Shown here piece by piece: positions 62,905 through 64,000 of a stretch of DNA of 64,000 nucleotides. The stretch covers positions 2,426,001 through 2,490,000 of the forward strand of contig NZ_JASGBI010000001.1 of the NCBI RefSeq assembly GCF_030053425.1, written 5' to 3'. The position numbers and the translations under genes are program-made. Each line of letters begins with the position of its first letter. Position 1 is the stretch's first letter. The stretch comes from Lysobacter stagni (GTDB lineage Bacteria; Pseudomonadota; Gammaproteobacteria; Xanthomonadales; Xanthomonadaceae). The notes below the pieces were generated by a model that was given only the letters and a program-made list of their open reading frames with translations, searched no databases and was not told where the DNA came from.

Positions 62905-64000
62905 ATGGCCCCGCCGACCCGTCGTGATTTCCTCGCATCCACTGCCGCCATGGCCGCCGCTCCCTTCATCAGCACTTCGTCCACGCGGGCCCGCGCGCAG
63001 GATTCGCGCAAGCTCGGCGTCGCCGTGTGTGGCCTGGGCAAGTTGAGCACGGACCAGATCGCACCGGCGCTGATGAAGACGAAACACTGTCGCCTGGCGG
63101 GCATCGTGACCGGCACGCCGGCCAAGGCCGAAGCGTGGAAAGCGAAGTACGGCATTCCCGCCAACAGCGTGTACTCGTACGACACCATGCAGCGCATGGC
63201 GGACAACCCGGACATCGACATCGTCTATGTCGTCACGCCCAATGCGCTGCATGCGCAGCACACCATCCAGGCGGCGCGGGCCGGCAAGCATGTGTTCTGC
63301 GAGAAGCCGATGGAGATCTCGGTCGAACGCTGCCAGCAGATGATCGACGCCTGCCGCGACGCCAAACGGCTGCTCGGCACCGCCTACCGCTGCCAGTACG
63401 ACCCGCATCACCTGGAATGCATCCGGCTGGTGCGCGAACAGGTGTTCGGCAAGCCGACCATCCTGCAGGCCGGTTTCGCCATCGACGTCGGCCCGGCGGA
63501 TCAATGGCGCCTCAAGCGTGAGCTGGCCGGCGGTGGCGCGCTGATGGATGTGGGCATCTACGCGCTGCAGGCCACGCGATACCTGACCGGCGAGGAACCC
63601 ATCCTCGTCTCCGCGGTGGAAACGAAGACCGACCCGGTGAAGTTCGCCGAGGTCGACGAATCCATCGTGTGGACGACGAAATTCCCCAGCGGCGTCGTTG
63701 CCTATTGCAGCACCAGCTACAAGGCCGGACGCATCCAGAACCTGCGCGTGAATGCCGAGAACGGCTGGTTCGAACTCGACCCGGCCTTCTTCTACGACGG
63801 CAACCACGGCCGCCGCAGCGACGGGAAGGAGATCCGCTTCCCGGAGATCGACCTGTTCGCCGCCGAGATGGACGACTTCGCCCAGTGCATCCTGGAAGGC
63901 CGGCCCACCAAGGTGCCCGGTGAGGAAGGCCAGCGCGACGTGCGCATCCTGCAGGCGATCTACGAATCGGTGCGCAGCGGGCGGGCGGTGTCGCTGGCGT
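62905..64000 (+). CDS. Tat-exported Gfo/Idh/MocA-family oxidoreductase (3' end outside window)
   Basis: Open from ATG 62905 to the window end (365 codons, no stop). A Tat signal TRRDFLASTAAMAAAPFIS leads to a Rossmann domain LGVAVCGLGKLST, then VYVVTPNALHAQHTIQAARAGKHVFCEKPM (EKP motif) and the C-terminal barrel with RCQYDPHH, GGGALMDVGIYALQATRYL. This resembles glucose-fructose oxidoreductase-like enzymes, which keep NADP bound in the periplasm. The missing end is probably only a few codons. Substrate unknown. Confidence 0.9.
   Translation, partial: MAPPTRRDFLASTAAMAAAPFISTSSTRARAQDSRKLGVAVCGLGKLSTDQIAPALMKTKHCRLAGIVTGTPAKAEAWKAKYGIPANSVYSYDTMQRMADNPDIDIVYVVTPNALHAQHTIQAARAGKHVFCEKPMEISVERCQQMIDACRDAKRLLGTAYRCQYDPHHLECIRLVREQVFGKPTILQAGFAIDVGPADQWRLKRELAGGGALMDVGIYALQATRYLTGEEPILVSAVETKTDPVKFAEVDESIVWTTKFPSGVVAYCSTSYKAGRIQNLRVNAENGWFELDPAFFYDGNHGRRSDGKEIRFPEIDLFAAEMDDFAQCILEGRPTKVPGEEGQRDVRILQAIYESVRSGRAVSLA

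Noticed and set aside
1..64000. CRISPR array, prophage, transposase gene or plasmid origin
   Set aside because: No regularly spaced repeats, integrase, transposase, phage structural or replication gene was seen in the window.

Overview
The window is high-GC, gene-dense DNA from a gammaproteobacterium of the Xanthomonadaceae, most likely Lysobacter or a close relative. I infer this from protein content and gene order: a TrpR-family protein heading a complete his operon, a fused IcmF mutase, a FeoA-FeoB-small membrane protein operon, an XAC0095-like small protein, Cys-type PAAR protein, and short GC-rich dispersed repeats typical of xanthomonads. No database search was possible. Nothing suggests a prophage, plasmid, CRISPR array or large integrative element.

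Layout. 1-542: 5' part of a mutarotase gene and tRNA-Pro(CGG), both on the minus strand. 724-12038: histidine block, with hisS, an unusually long histidine ammonia-lyase-like gene, then a ten-gene operon (TrpR-family regulator, hisG-D-C-B-H-A-F-IE) whose promoter is covered by a 32-bp perfect palindrome. 12116-14298: calcineurin-like phosphoesterase and YdeI-like protein. 14425-16415 (minus): methionine-salvage genes mtnB-D-C. 16664-19661 (minus): two tandem APC amino-acid permeases. 19831-23263: Nudix protein, serA (minus) and, divergently, a GlcD-type D-2-hydroxyacid dehydrogenase. 23424-25570: small secreted DUF2388-like protein and a large DUF4105 periplasmic protein. 25572-28148 (minus): GNAT, unknown protein, EF-P-like efpL, SDR. 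28241-34921 (minus): PAS-GGDEF-EAL protein followed by leucine/isovalerate catabolism genes (HMG-CoA lyase, methylcrotonyl-CoA carboxylase alpha, VOC protein, methylglutaconyl-CoA hydratase).

35064-37458: Fe(II) uptake operon feoA-feoB plus a small Cys-tailed membrane protein, behind a Fur-box-like promoter. 37477-42548 (minus): zinc-ribbon protein, bactofilin, methylcrotonyl-CoA carboxylase beta, two paralogous alanine-rich lipoproteins, thiolase. 43343-46180: a lipoprotein subtilisin autotransporter. 46202-48677 (minus): isovaleryl-CoA dehydrogenase and leucine dehydrogenase. Together the minus-strand genes cover leucine to acetoacetate and acetyl-CoA, although spread over 18 kb. 48867-53805: Sel1/2OG-oxygenase (minus) and IcmF (plus), which would process branched acyl-CoAs.

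53907-62181 is the accessory part: CPBP protease, a small island with a zinc-ribbon ORF bounded by direct repeats, an orphan immunity-like protein, a structured leader before an XAC0095-like gene, an XRE/DUF2975 pair, a Cys-rich lipoprotein, an orphan PAAR protein, a membrane-anchored Mrr-like nuclease, three small unknown genes and DUF3228 (with a truncated copy 3 kb upstream). The window ends in a Tat-exported Gfo/Idh/MocA oxidoreductase.

The most interesting signals are the his-operon palindrome, two independent in-frame insertions of dispersed repeats within metabolic enzymes (IcmF and the carboxylase), the structured RNA at 56.8-56.95 kb, and the recombination scars around 55.8-58.8 kb. 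I did not find a convincing new multi-gene defence or biosynthetic system.
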